Below, one piece after another: positions 7,610-15,190 of a stretch of 15,649 nt of DNA. The notes under the pieces were generated by a model that saw only the letters and a program-made list of their open reading frames with translations, was not told where the DNA came from and ran no database searches. The position numbers and the translations under genes are program-made. Origin of the DNA: Verrucomicrobiota bacterium (lineage in GTDB: Bacteria > Verrucomicrobiota > Verrucomicrobiia > Opitutales > UBA2995). The stretch lies in NCBI GenBank assembly GCA_027297085.1, contig JAPUIL010000021.1, positions 1 through 15,649 on the forward strand, given 5' to 3'. The number at the start of each line of letters is the position of its first letter. Within the stretch, counting starts at the first letter, position 1.

Positions 7610-7900
7610 AAACAGTTGCTTTCCTCAGGCTCTTTCAAATCGGTCTCACTATTCATTGGATACAGAAAGGGAGGCAATAGTGAATATCCGCACCTGTGGT
7701 TTTCCGATCCAGCGACCACCCAGATTGACATTAAAGTAGTAACTAGACGGTCAACTCAAACTCTCGGCTCGATGTACCGAGTGCAACGACACAATCATCG
7801 CAAGGTTCACCATTGCTGCAAGCTGGGATAAGAATTAACAGTTGCGATTCAAAGTTACGAATCTTGCGTTTCAGCCTAAGTTACTCATTTTAAATCCATC
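7610..7900. other. Divergent intergenic region, pgsA to coaD
   Basis: About 290 bases between divergent genes. It should hold promoters for both, but no convincing -35/-10 pair stands out. A 5-bp stem CTCGG...CCGAG near 7760 and an inverted repeat GATTC...GAATC close to the coaD end are the only structures seen. Open frames across it have no recognisable similarity, and I do not call a gene. Confidence 0.5.
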
Positions 7901-8392
7901 ATGCGAACGGCTCTTTATCCGGGAACCTTTGATCCCATTACTCTTGGACACCTTGATGTTCTCCACCGCGCCAGCAGAATCTTCGATAAGGTAATTATTG
8001 CGGTAGCTCGAAATGAGCCCAAAAAACCCACCCTTCCATTTGACCTGCGCATACAACTAATACGCGAGAATCTAATCGATGGACAAAATTTTGAAATCCA
8101 AAGCTTCGATGGGCTGGTAATAGAGTTTGCCAAGCAAATTGGTGCAGTTGCTCTCATAAGAGGTCTGCGAGCAGTATCCGACTTCGAATACGAGCTACAA
8201 ATGGCCCAGATGAACCGCAATCTCGACGACTCAATTGAAACACTCTTTCTCATGCCTAATGAGGCCTATACCTTCGTGAGTTCCCGATTGATCAAGCAGG
8301 TAGCTGCCTACGGTGGAGATGTTTCAAAATTTGTGCCGTCAAATGTGTATGCGGCGCTGAAGGAATATTATCCCAAACCGAATGGAGACTAA
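7901..8392 (+). CDS. coaD: Phosphopantetheine adenylyltransferase
   Basis: A 163-residue cytoplasmic enzyme that transfers AMP from ATP to 4'-phosphopantetheine, making dephospho-CoA in coenzyme A synthesis. The nucleotidyltransferase signature is clear: YPGTFDPITLGHLDV (6-20) with the TxGH motif at 14-17. RGLRAVSDFEYE (87-98) and the C-terminal SSRLIKQVAAYGGDVSKFVP (127-146) are also typical; the last replaces the more common SSS-x-VKE. Length is normal for the hexameric bacterial enzyme. The ATG has no Shine-Dalgarno in front, like many genes in this window. It stands alone on the plus strand, with a structured spacer after it. Confidence 0.97.
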   Translation: MRTALYPGTFDPITLGHLDVLHRASRIFDKVIIAVARNEPKKPTLPFDLRIQLIRENLIDGQNFEIQSFDGLVIEFAKQIGAVALIRGLRAVSDFEYELQMAQMNRNLDDSIETLFLMPNEAYTFVSSRLIKQVAAYGGDVSKFVPSNVYAALKEYYPKPNGD

Positions 8393-8481
8393 AACGGCGG
8401 GCGCTATCAATGGCACTCGGTTAAGTACCTTCACAACCAGTTTTCGAAACATTGACGGCCACAGGGTCATCCCTTGCAATC

Positions 8482-8515
8482 GCCGTGCCTAGCCATAGCC
8501 TTTCAAGGCGACGGC
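8482..8515. repeat. Long hairpin, possible dispersed repeat element
   Basis: GCCGTGCCT (8482-8490) pairs with AGGC-ACGGC (8506-8515) over nine base pairs with a single bulged G at 8510. The loop contains AGCCATAGCC. Flanking GTCAT (8466-8470) and ATGAC (8522-8526) can extend it. It lies in the 182-base spacer between convergent genes. The sequence style (alternating GGCTATGGC-type blocks) recalls dispersed intergenic repeats of related genomes, but this is impression and not a match. Confidence 0.4.
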
Positions 8516-8525
8516 TGGTGCATGA

Positions 8526-8553
8526 CAAGGCGGGCTCCTAAGAACCCGCCTTG
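8526..8553. terminator. Strong hairpin between convergent coaD and membrane-protein gene
   Basis: CAAGGCGGG (8526-8534) and CCCGCCTTG (8545-8553) form a perfect 9-bp stem with a 10-base loop. It lies 22 bases beyond the stop of the minus-strand gene at 8575 and about 130 bases beyond coaD. The plus strand continues with A-rich sequence and the minus strand has its T-run before rather than after the stem, so a canonical U-tract is lacking. A role as a two-way transcript end is likely but not proven. Confidence 0.5.
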
Positions 8554-8574
8554 GAAAAATAATCCGGATCTTTA

Positions 8575-9117
8575 TTAAGCGACCGGAGCTGCAGGAGTTG
8601 CTGGCGGAGCTTTCTTAAATACAGCAGCTCCAATGGCACCACCGATAAGCCCGCCAACGGCATTGAAGACCAGACTGAACACCAGGCCAATCACGATTTG
8701 TACTGCTCCTAGCCCTTCCAACTTCTGGCGTTCGATTTGTTCCCGGACTTGATCAGCCATATCTGGAGCATATTTTTCGACGAGGTCGATTATGGTCTGA
8801 TTAGTAAATTCCTCCACAGGATTGATTCCAAGCTTCTGCAAAATCATGCTGATGATGAAGGCTGCAATCCCTCCAAGTAGACAAGTGAGTATACCCAACA
8901 CAATCCCCTTACCCGGAGATATGGTGAGCTGATACTTGTTAGTAAACCAGTAGACTGCCAGCATCGCTCCCAGCACTTGAGGGATCAGGCAGCAACCTAA
9001 CAAATTAACAAAAGGAATTACAGATACGACGAATACGAGAGCGGCACCCACGAGCATCGCTTGGAAATCATCGGGCTTTTCAGCGGGTTCTACCCGGAAA
9101 GAATTTTCTTCTGACAT
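8575..9117 (-). CDS. Small integral membrane protein, unknown function
   Basis: A 180-residue protein I do not recognise. It has a short acidic N-terminus, hydrophobic stretches at about 20-40, 42-60, 70-93 and 137-167, and a charged amphipathic segment between the third and fourth (about 98-135, with EKYAPDMADQVREQIERQKLEG). The last helix is glycine-rich (GGLIGGAIGAAVF), and the tail is KKAPPATPAAPVA. The ATG at 9117 lies inside the end of the upstream DUF2085 gene, giving a 38-base same-strand overlap in another frame. A later ATG at residue 21 (base 9057) would avoid the overlap but would begin at the edge of the first helix. Co-expression with the DUF2085 gene is likely. Confidence 0.7.
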   Translation of the reverse strand: MSEENSFRVEPAEKPDDFQAMLVGAALVFVVSVIPFVNLLGCCLIPQVLGAMLAVYWFTNKYQLTISPGKGIVLGILTCLLGGIAAFIISMILQKLGINPVEEFTNQTIIDLVEKYAPDMADQVREQIERQKLEGLGAVQIVIGLVFSLVFNAVGGLIGGAIGAAVFKKAPPATPAAPVA

Positions 9118-9565
9118 AGAATTTGGAGTTAGTGAGTTCTAGATAAAGTTCTTGGAGACCGAGCAAGGTGAAATGAGAGACGACCAGGCCGAATAGGAAA
9201 CCGGTTAGCGCACGTGACCAGAACCAATTTTCATAAAACCCAACCATCTCCAACAGTACATCCAGGATCATAACACCTAATACACCGATGAGTGCGCGGG
9301 TTATTCCAGGAGTTGAAGGTTTCCAATATAAGAAGAGGATATGTCCTGCCGCCAAGCCGAAGTAAATCCAAATGCAGCGGACACACACGGGTAATGCGAC
9401 TCCATAGATTTGATAACAACGGTCACTGAATTGATGGCAAAATCCTGAAAACAGGAAGCCAATACCCTCGGAGCCCAACCAGGCGGAAACAACGGCCAGA
9501 ATCACTAAACCGAAACAGAGTCCGCTCACAGCGAATCCGATCCATTTTCCCCGATTGTCTAGCAT
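9080..9565 (-). CDS. DUF2085 family membrane protein
   Basis: A 161-residue integral membrane protein. The DUF2085 signature is present: CHQ at 43-45, RCYQIYGVALPVCVRCIWIYFG (49-70) with Cys50, Cys61 and Cys64. These conserved cysteines and the histidine suggest a metal or redox site, but no function is established for the family. Hydrophobic segments lie at about 10-30, 57-79, 87-110 and 115-137. The C-terminus is basic (KFYVRRKFFPGRTR). It overlaps the following membrane-protein gene by 38 bases and is divergent from the transporter gene, 169 bases away. Confidence 0.82.
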   Translation of the reverse strand: MLDNRGKWIGFAVSGLCFGLVILAVVSAWLGSEGIGFLFSGFCHQFSDRCYQIYGVALPVCVRCIWIYFGLAAGHILFLYWKPSTPGITRALIGVLGVMILDVLLEMVGFYENWFWSRALTGFLFGLVVSHFTLLGLQELYLELTNSKFYVRRKFFPGRTR

Positions 9566-9671
9566 GGCCGAACTCTTTTATTTCAGCCAGCGCACTGCAA
9601 CGCCAAAAAAGCAGATCCGCTCCAGACAGCCTAAACTTTGAATTCGTTCTGAAGATAGCCACCCTTCTCAA

Positions 9672-9700
9672 TTGATTTTCCATTGGACATTACATCTAAA
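9672..9700 (+). promoter_or_regulatory. Possible promoter of the MFS transporter gene
   Basis: TTGATT (9672-9677) and TCTAAA (9695-9700) are separated by 17 bases and lie 34 bases before the ATG. Each hexamer matches the sigma-70 consensus only partly, so this is a by-eye suggestion. Confidence 0.3.
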
Positions 9701-9734
9701 AATGCCTTTAGCCTGAGTAAATAACGCAGCCTTC

Positions 9735-11051
9735 ATGTCCCAATCTCCTTCCAACAAAAAAAACCTGAGTGCCATTTTGCTCACCCTCTTTCTCGACCTG
9801 GTAGGGTTCTCCATCATTTTCCCACTTTTCCCGGGAATGCTGGAGTATTACTTCGATGCAAGCGGTCAGTCAGGCATTCTCGGCTGGGCGATCCCCTTCC
9901 TGGACAGCCTGACTGGCGGAGGTCATTACACCGCGGTATTGTTTGGCGGCTTACTGGGAAGCCTTTACTCGCTGATGCAATTTGTGTTTTCACCGATCTG
10001 GGGCAGACGGTCCGACAGGTTCGGAAGAAAATCGGTTCTTAAGATCACCATTCTGGGGACTGCGCTCAGTTATTTGATCTGGGCATTGAGCGGATCGTTC
10101 GAAATCCTGGTGCTGGGACGGCTCCTGGGAGGAGTCATGGCGGGGAACATTTCAGTAGCCACAGCTGCGGTGGCAGACATGACCAGCAAGCAAAATCGAG
10201 CAAAAGGCATGGCCTTGGTTGGTGTAACCTTTGGAATTGGTTTCATTACCGGCCCGGCGATAGGAGCTCTACTCTCTACAATAAATATACTCGACTTCGC
10301 TCCGGCACTGGAATCCATCGGCATTAACCCATTCTCGGTGCCAGCATTGGTTGCTTTGGTTCTGACCATAATCAACTTCGTCTGGTTAAACTCACGGTTT
10401 GAAGAGTCTCTGGATCCCGAAAAAAGAGACCGAAGCAAAACAAGAGGCGGCCTGGCATCCATCCTCGATCTATTCTCCGTAAACCATCCAGGTATTCGCC
10501 AGGTCAACTGGTTATACCTGATTTTCATCGCCGCCTTTAGCGGTATGGAGTTCACGCTCACTTTCCTAGCTGTTGAGCGCTTCCACTACTCACCTGCCCA
10601 AAACGGCTACATCTTTATCTACGTCGGATTTATTCTCATACTTGTCCAGGGTGGAATCGTCCGCCGGCTGACTCCAAAAGTGGGTGAAAAACGCATGGCC
10701 CTTTGGGGCTTGGGATTCGGCGTAGTAGCCTTTTTGCTGCTAAGCAAATCAGACACCCAATTCCTTTTTTATGTATCCCTGACTCTGATGGCATTTGCAG
10801 GAGGCCTGGTAAATCCCAGCCTTACCAGCCTGGTTTCGTTATATTCCAGCGAAGACAAACAAGGTGCTCACCTCGGTCTCTTCCGTTCGGCTGGATCACT
10901 TGCACGGGCCATTGGGCCGATACTGGCGGCCGGATTGTATTGGTATTTTGGAGCCACAATTGCCTATCTATTTGCTGGTTTTGTCATCCTTATACCTCTT
11001 TACAGAGCCTTCACACTCCCAAATCCCAATATGGACGAAGTCCCTATCTAA
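9735..11051 (+). CDS. Major facilitator superfamily transporter, TetA-like
   Basis: A 438-residue inner-membrane transporter of the MFS, closest in style to the drug:proton antiporter (DHA1/TetA) group. The first helix carries LFLDLVGFSIIFPLFPG (18-34), and motif A appears as GRRSDRFGRKSV at 90-101 in the loop between helices 2 and 3. Hydrophobicity fits twelve spans with a charged central loop (about 220-240, SLDPEKRDRSKTRGG). The loop between helices 1 and 2 is longer than usual (roughly 36-66). Substrate cannot be read from sequence, so a tetracycline-resistance call would be unjustified. It is convergent with rsmB, and the two coding regions overlap by 8 bases. Confidence 0.87.
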   Translation: MSQSPSNKKNLSAILLTLFLDLVGFSIIFPLFPGMLEYYFDASGQSGILGWAIPFLDSLTGGGHYTAVLFGGLLGSLYSLMQFVFSPIWGRRSDRFGRKSVLKITILGTALSYLIWALSGSFEILVLGRLLGGVMAGNISVATAAVADMTSKQNRAKGMALVGVTFGIGFITGPAIGALLSTINILDFAPALESIGINPFSVPALVALVLTIINFVWLNSRFEESLDPEKRDRSKTRGGLASILDLFSVNHPGIRQVNWLYLIFIAAFSGMEFTLTFLAVERFHYSPAQNGYIFIYVGFILILVQGGIVRRLTPKVGEKRMALWGLGFGVVAFLLLSKSDTQFLFYVSLTLMAFAGGLVNPSLTSLVSLYSSEDKQGAHLGLFRSAGSLARAIGPILAAGLYWYFGATIAYLFAGFVILIPLYRAFTLPNPNMDEVPI

Positions 11052-12324
11052 CCCGGCGAAGCAAAAAAGCACCAACGCCATCGTGTCCGCTTTCCCAAGG
11101 AAACGACAGGATTTCCTTCTCTTTGATACAGGTACCACCTGAGGTTTCCAAAAAGTGATCAATAATTTGCTGGTTCTCCTCCGGTTCCACACTGCAAGTA
11201 CTATATATAAGCCATCCGTCCAATTTAACAAATTGCGCTGCCTTTTTAAGCAAAGCTTCCTGTAAGCCAATCAATCCACGAAGCGTTTCTGCCGTTTGCC
11301 GCCACTTAATATCGGGCCTTCGTTGCAACACTCCTGTATTTGAACAAGGCACATCTACATAGACCAAATCAAACTCAGGCCGCGGGAGCTGATCCGAATT
11401 CAGACCCAGCACGTCTTCGGCCACCTGAACTTGTTCAATCCCCTCCCGCTGATAGCGACTCAGATTTTCGCGCAGACGATCAAATCGACTCCCGGGCACA
11501 TCGACTGAAACCAATAAACCTTCGGTATTATGGATGGCGCCAAGTAATTGGATACTCTTTCCTCCCGGCGCTGCACAAAGATCCAGGGCCGATCTTACAA
11601 TCTGTCCTTCCAGAAGCTGAGGACCTAGCCGGGTAGATGGGTCCTGAATGTAAGCCTTGCCGTCCGCCAACCAAGTTCGCGTGATTTTCCATTCCGCATC
11701 TTGAATTTCAAAAAATCCCGGCCACGCGGTCGGCACCCAATCATCAGGTACCGCCATACCGGATACTCGGCAAAACGCATATACTTTGGGGATCATTTGA
11801 TTCCAGGAAAGAAATTCTTCCACAATTGCCTCTCCCCACAATTCGATCCAGCGGTCAACCAGCCACTTTGGATGACTGTATAATCGACTGAGGTCCTTTG
11901 TCTGTTTGATCGATTGGGCCTCGATTTGCTCCAATTCGGGCAGCTTTCGCAAGACAGCATTGGCGAACTTAGATTCGGGTTTACTCAGCATGCGTTTGGC
12001 TTGCTCCACAACATAGTGTACGATCTGTGGTTTGTTGCCTTCTTCCGCTTCAGAATACTCAAATAGGGCAACCAGCATGATGGCCTGAAGACGTTTTTTA
12101 GGGAGCTTTCTAGTGGTCGATTTCAACTGAGATTGAAAGCGTCCCAGATGTCTCACCACTCCATACGATAAAAACTGAACCCGCCGGGCAACATCCCCCT
12201 CCAAATTCCGACTGTGCCGCTCAAGCAAGACATCCAGCTTTTGGTCGGATTTGAGAAAGTCTTCCACGACCCGAACCGAGGCTTGCCACGACCGCGAAGA
12301 CAGTGATTTATCAGTCTTTGACAT
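11044..12324 (-). CDS. rsmB: RsmB/NOP-family 16S rRNA m5C methyltransferase
   Basis: A 426-residue cytoplasmic enzyme expected to methylate a cytosine of 16S rRNA (C967 in E. coli numbering) using S-adenosylmethionine. The N-terminal third (about 10-145) is helical and NusB-like. The catalytic domain has DLCAAPGGKS (248-257, SAM binding), DVPCSNTGVLQRRPDIKW (324-341, with the motif IV cysteine at 327) and YSTCSVEPEENQ (374-385, catalytic Cys377). Both cysteines needed for the m5C mechanism are present. The NusB-like domain favours RsmB over RsmF, although other NOP/Sun family members are possible. The ATG is at 12324, divergent from the GreA-like gene. Its last codons overlap the end of the transporter gene. 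Confidence 0.9.
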   Translation of the reverse strand: MSKTDKSLSSRSWQASVRVVEDFLKSDQKLDVLLERHSRNLEGDVARRVQFLSYGVVRHLGRFQSQLKSTTRKLPKKRLQAIMLVALFEYSEAEEGNKPQIVHYVVEQAKRMLSKPESKFANAVLRKLPELEQIEAQSIKQTKDLSRLYSHPKWLVDRWIELWGEAIVEEFLSWNQMIPKVYAFCRVSGMAVPDDWVPTAWPGFFEIQDAEWKITRTWLADGKAYIQDPSTRLGPQLLEGQIVRSALDLCAAPGGKSIQLLGAIHNTEGLLVSVDVPGSRFDRLRENLSRYQREGIEQVQVAEDVLGLNSDQLPRPEFDLVYVDVPCSNTGVLQRRPDIKWRQTAETLRGLIGLQEALLKKAAQFVKLDGWLIYSTCSVEPEENQQIIDHFLETSGGTCIKEKEILSFPWESGHDGVGAFLLRRVR

Positions 12325-12354
12325 TTAAAAATTAGAGTGTCAGAAATATTTTCT

Positions 12355-12360
12355 TATAAT
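12355..12360 (+). promoter_or_regulatory. Consensus -10 box upstream of the GreA-like gene
   Basis: A perfect TATAAT lies 30 bases before the ATG at 12390. The expected -35 position (around 12332, TTAGAG) is a poor match. Its placement supports transcription starting near 12367, which puts the ATG at 12390, not 12465, closest to the 5' end of the message. Confidence 0.5.
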
Positions 12361-12389
12361 AGTCTATTCTTGTACAAACCTATTCACCT

Positions 12390-12464
12390 ATGAACGAAGA
12401 AGCGGTTTAAGCGCTGATCGAAAAAAATCCCAAACTAAAACGGGATAAAGATAAATTACTGGCC
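12390..12464 (+). other. Interrupted 5' coding end of the GreA-like gene (in-frame TAA)
   Basis: ATG at 12390 reads MNEEAV and then TAA (12408-12410). The same frame continues ALIEKNPKLKRDKDKLLA straight into the ATG at 12465 with no further stop. The lysine-rich, amphipathic stretch looks like real protein and fits the start of the protein, and the promoter-like TATAAT is correctly spaced for 12390. So the gene probably once began at 12390, and one codon (AAA, CAA or GAA by single change) became TAA. Alternatives are a sequencing error, or a deliberate six-codon leader before reinitiation. Confidence 0.6.
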
Positions 12465-14240
12465 ATGGAGCCGGGTTTTTTCTGCATCCACCGCAGCTGG
12501 GGCTTCGGACAGATTCAGGCTTATGACGAAGGCGAGAACCGCATCATCATAGACTTTGAAGATAAGCCCGGCCATTCTATGGATCCAGCCTTCTGCGTGA
12601 ACACGATGGATGTGCTTCCACATGAACACATTCTCTCCCGTTCCAAAACTGAAGAAGACGAGGTGAAAGAGATGGTCAGCAAACGACAAGCTGACGTCAT
12701 TTTCGAAATCCTGGACAAACTTCCCAACAAAAAGGGATCCACTCAGGAAATTGAGCGTATTCTCAAAATATTACTGGGAGAGGCCAAAGCTAAAAAATGG
12801 TGGACCACCGCTAAAAAACACGTGGCTAAAGACTCCCGGATCGGTATGCCCGTTAGGAAAGTCGACCCGTATTTTGTCCGGGATGAGCCTGTCAACCGTG
12901 AAGACGAAGTCTTCGACGCTTATTTCAAGACGAATGCCGCCGGCCGTAAACTGCGCCTAGTTGAAGAATTGGTTACGGCCCACCCGTCCAACGATGCCGT
13001 CAAAGTTCACCTGTCTGAATTGATCGAGGATTTTTCCAGCTTCATTGCTGAAACGCACCAATTGAACTTGCTTGAAAGACTCCACGCAGCCTGGGTGCGC
13101 GATGACGTTCTCACTATTCTGGAGCGCGAAACCGACGTTGAACCCATGCCGGACGAGTTGGTTGCTCAAGCACCAGCTCTGGCAGAGCTAGCCAATGAAC
13201 TTCCAGGACCCTACCAAACAAAGCTGCTTGAGTTGATCGAACGCACTCATCCCGATTCTTGGGTAAAAGTAATATTAGATCTATTTAAAAATAGCCGGGG
13301 CAAATTTACCACCGAGAGCATAAACTACCTTTATACCAGGGCTCCGATCGAAGAAATAAAAACCACTCTGGATCGTTGGTTGGTAGAACAAAACTTGAAG
13401 GGCCCGGTCCTGATCTGGATCATCAAGAATCGCAATTCACGCAAATTTTCGAAGATCACCGCCGATCTCATCAATCCACGCCTCTTCATGGCTATCTTGT
13501 ACGCGATTGATTACGAAGCGCTCCATACGGCCGGTACGCGGCGTGTTCCATTGGCCGACCTATTGTCGGATGACCAGGAGCTGATCGGAGACCTCATGGC
13601 AGAAGCAGATCCGGAAACAGCTCGTGACCTGGCCAACTCACTGCTCATGAATCAGGGATTCGAGGAGTTGACGAAAATGTCTATCCTGGCACGCGTCATT
13701 AAAATATTCCCTGCTGTGCAGAGCCTGGTGGATACTACCAGTGATCAAAAAGAGGGAGATACACTATTCGTATCCAAAGCCAGTTTTGATTTCCGAAAGA
13801 AGGAATACGATGTATTGGTTAAGGAAAAAATTCCTGAAAACAAAACAGCCATTGCCACGGCTCGTGAACACGGGGACTTGAAAGAGAATTCTGAATACAA
13901 GATGGCCCGACAAGATCAGACCATGCTTATGGCGAGAAAAGGCCAACTGGAGAAAGACCTGGCACTCGCCCAGATAACCGATTTCACCGAAGCCCCAACT
14001 GATGTAGTCGGTATTGGAAGCACCGTTGAAGTCGAAGATGGCAGTACCGGTGAATCCATCACGTATCACATCCTGGGAGCCTGGGATAGCAATCCGAATG
14101 AGAATATCCTCTCTTACAAAACTCCGTTGGCTCAGAAACTTCTTGGAGAGAAGGCCAACGCAATAGTTGAAGTGGAAGTTGCTGACAACTCACAATCCTG
14201 GAAGTTGAAATCCATCTCCCGCTACTTGGATAGAAAATAA
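12465..14240 (+). CDS. Long GreA-domain transcription factor with N-terminal extension
   Basis: A 591-residue protein; ordinary GreA has about 158. The C-terminal part (about 440-591) is a GreA/GreB module. AREHGDLKENSEY at 466-478 is the tip of the coiled coil with the acidic pair Asp471/Glu474 that supports RNA cleavage by stalled RNA polymerase. The FKBP-like domain then runs GIGSTVEVEDG to TPLAQKLLGEKA. At the N-terminus, residues 5-52 (CIHRSWGFGQI...IDFEDKPGHSMDP...) look like a small beta-barrel of the tudor/SH3 kind. Between them lies a long helical region with a KWW (111-113). Similar enlarged GreA proteins are known in chlamydiae. The ATG at 12465 is the first usable start after the TAA at 12408. 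The ArsR-type gene follows after 23 bases. Role in transcript cleavage is inferred; the extension's role is unknown. Confidence 0.85.
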   Translation: MEPGFFCIHRSWGFGQIQAYDEGENRIIIDFEDKPGHSMDPAFCVNTMDVLPHEHILSRSKTEEDEVKEMVSKRQADVIFEILDKLPNKKGSTQEIERILKILLGEAKAKKWWTTAKKHVAKDSRIGMPVRKVDPYFVRDEPVNREDEVFDAYFKTNAAGRKLRLVEELVTAHPSNDAVKVHLSELIEDFSSFIAETHQLNLLERLHAAWVRDDVLTILERETDVEPMPDELVAQAPALAELANELPGPYQTKLLELIERTHPDSWVKVILDLFKNSRGKFTTESINYLYTRAPIEEIKTTLDRWLVEQNLKGPVLIWIIKNRNSRKFSKITADLINPRLFMAILYAIDYEALHTAGTRRVPLADLLSDDQELIGDLMAEADPETARDLANSLLMNQGFEELTKMSILARVIKIFPAVQSLVDTTSDQKEGDTLFVSKASFDFRKKEYDVLVKEKIPENKTAIATAREHGDLKENSEYKMARQDQTMLMARKGQLEKDLALAQITDFTEAPTDVVGIGSTVEVEDGSTGESITYHILGAWDSNPNENILSYKTPLAQKLLGEKANAIVEVEVADNSQSWKLKSISRYLDRK

Positions 14241-14263
14241 ATTTCCCGCAGGATATTCATCCC

Positions 14264-15190
14264 GTGGATACAGCCGATACTCTAAAACTCTTATCCGATC
14301 CAACGCGATTACGGTTGCTTCGCCTTTTGGTGACGGAAGAGTTATCGGTCGCCGAGTTGCAGGACATCCTCAACATGGGGCAATCGAGAATTTCCTCTCA
14401 TCTGGGGTTACTCCGCCAAGGCGAACTCGTCGAGGACCGCCGGGATGGCAAGAAAAGTTTCTACCATGTGAACAGGAACCTGGCTCCGGAAACTAAATCG
14501 TTGCTTCAAGTTGTCTGTGATTCCTTCGATAAGCAGGAACAGGCAAAGTCCGACTCCCAGAATCTCAACCGCATTCTTGATCAACGCAGAGAACTGTCCG
14601 AAAAGTTTTTCAACTCAGTCGCGGAAAACTTGGGCAAGTATCATTGTCCAGGTAGATCCTGGGAAGCCATTGGACACTTCCTGCTGAAACTGACTCCTTC
14701 AATCGTGATCGCCGACCTGGGAGCGGGCGAAGGTATCATTTCCCAGCTACTGGCTAGACGTGCGGAAACCGTTTTCTGCATCGACAATTCCAAACGTATG
14801 GTCGAAGTAGGTACGGACCTAGCTGGAAAAAACGGTTTTGCAAACTTGCATTACAAATACGGGGATATTGAAAATGTGCCCCTTAAAGATGAAGAGGTTG
14901 ACCTTTCTCTCCTCAGTCAGGCTTTGCACCATGCGAGGCAACCCATTCAGGCCCTCCGCGAAGCCTACCGGATTTTGAAACCCGGAGGACAAATCGTCGT
15001 CATCGATTTGCTTGAACACCAATTTGACAAAGCCCGTGAGCTCTACGCCGATCAATGGTTGGGATTTTCACAAAACCAACTCTACCGCTGGTTGAAGGAA
15101 GTCGGCTTCGAGCAAATCGAAGTTTCGGTGGTTGCAAAAGAAACGAAGGAGCCTTTTTTCGAAACTCTCCTGGCATCGGCTGTAAAATAG
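14264..15190 (+). CDS. ArsR-type HTH regulator fused to SAM-dependent methyltransferase
   Basis: A 308-residue two-domain protein. Residues 1-85 are an ArsR-family winged helix: LLSDPTRLRLLRLL (9-22), recognition-helix region ELQDILNMGQSRISSHLGLLRQ (31-52) and the wing DRRDGKKSFYHV. The metal-sensing ELCVCDL motif is replaced by ELSVAEL, so it is unlikely to sense arsenic or heavy metals. Residues about 135-250 form a class I methyltransferase with VIADLGAGEGIIS (148-160) as SAM-binding motif I and AYRILKPGGQIVVIDLL (234-250). This fusion type is often near methionine/SAM-cycle genes, so SAM or SAH may be its ligand (inference). The GTG start follows the GreA-like stop by 23 bases, with AGGA about 10 bases ahead, suggesting one transcript. 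Confidence 0.88.
   Translation: MDTADTLKLLSDPTRLRLLRLLVTEELSVAELQDILNMGQSRISSHLGLLRQGELVEDRRDGKKSFYHVNRNLAPETKSLLQVVCDSFDKQEQAKSDSQNLNRILDQRRELSEKFFNSVAENLGKYHCPGRSWEAIGHFLLKLTPSIVIADLGAGEGIISQLLARRAETVFCIDNSKRMVEVGTDLAGKNGFANLHYKYGDIENVPLKDEEVDLSLLSQALHHARQPIQALREAYRILKPGGQIVVIDLLEHQFDKARELYADQWLGFSQNQLYRWLKEVGFEQIEVSVVAKETKEPFFETLLASAVK

Noticed and set aside
7616..7831. 71-codon plus-strand frame between pgsA and coaD
   Set aside because: No similarity to any family I know, unusual composition and no ribosome-binding site; treated as intergenic.
9735..11051. Tetracycline-resistance gene
   Set aside because: The protein shares general TetA/DHA1 features, but substrate-determining features cannot be read, and the setting is chromosomal with no mobile element.
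12390..12464. Recoding of TAA as a sense codon
   Set aside because: TAA ends other genes in this window at the expected family length, so it acts as an ordinary stop.
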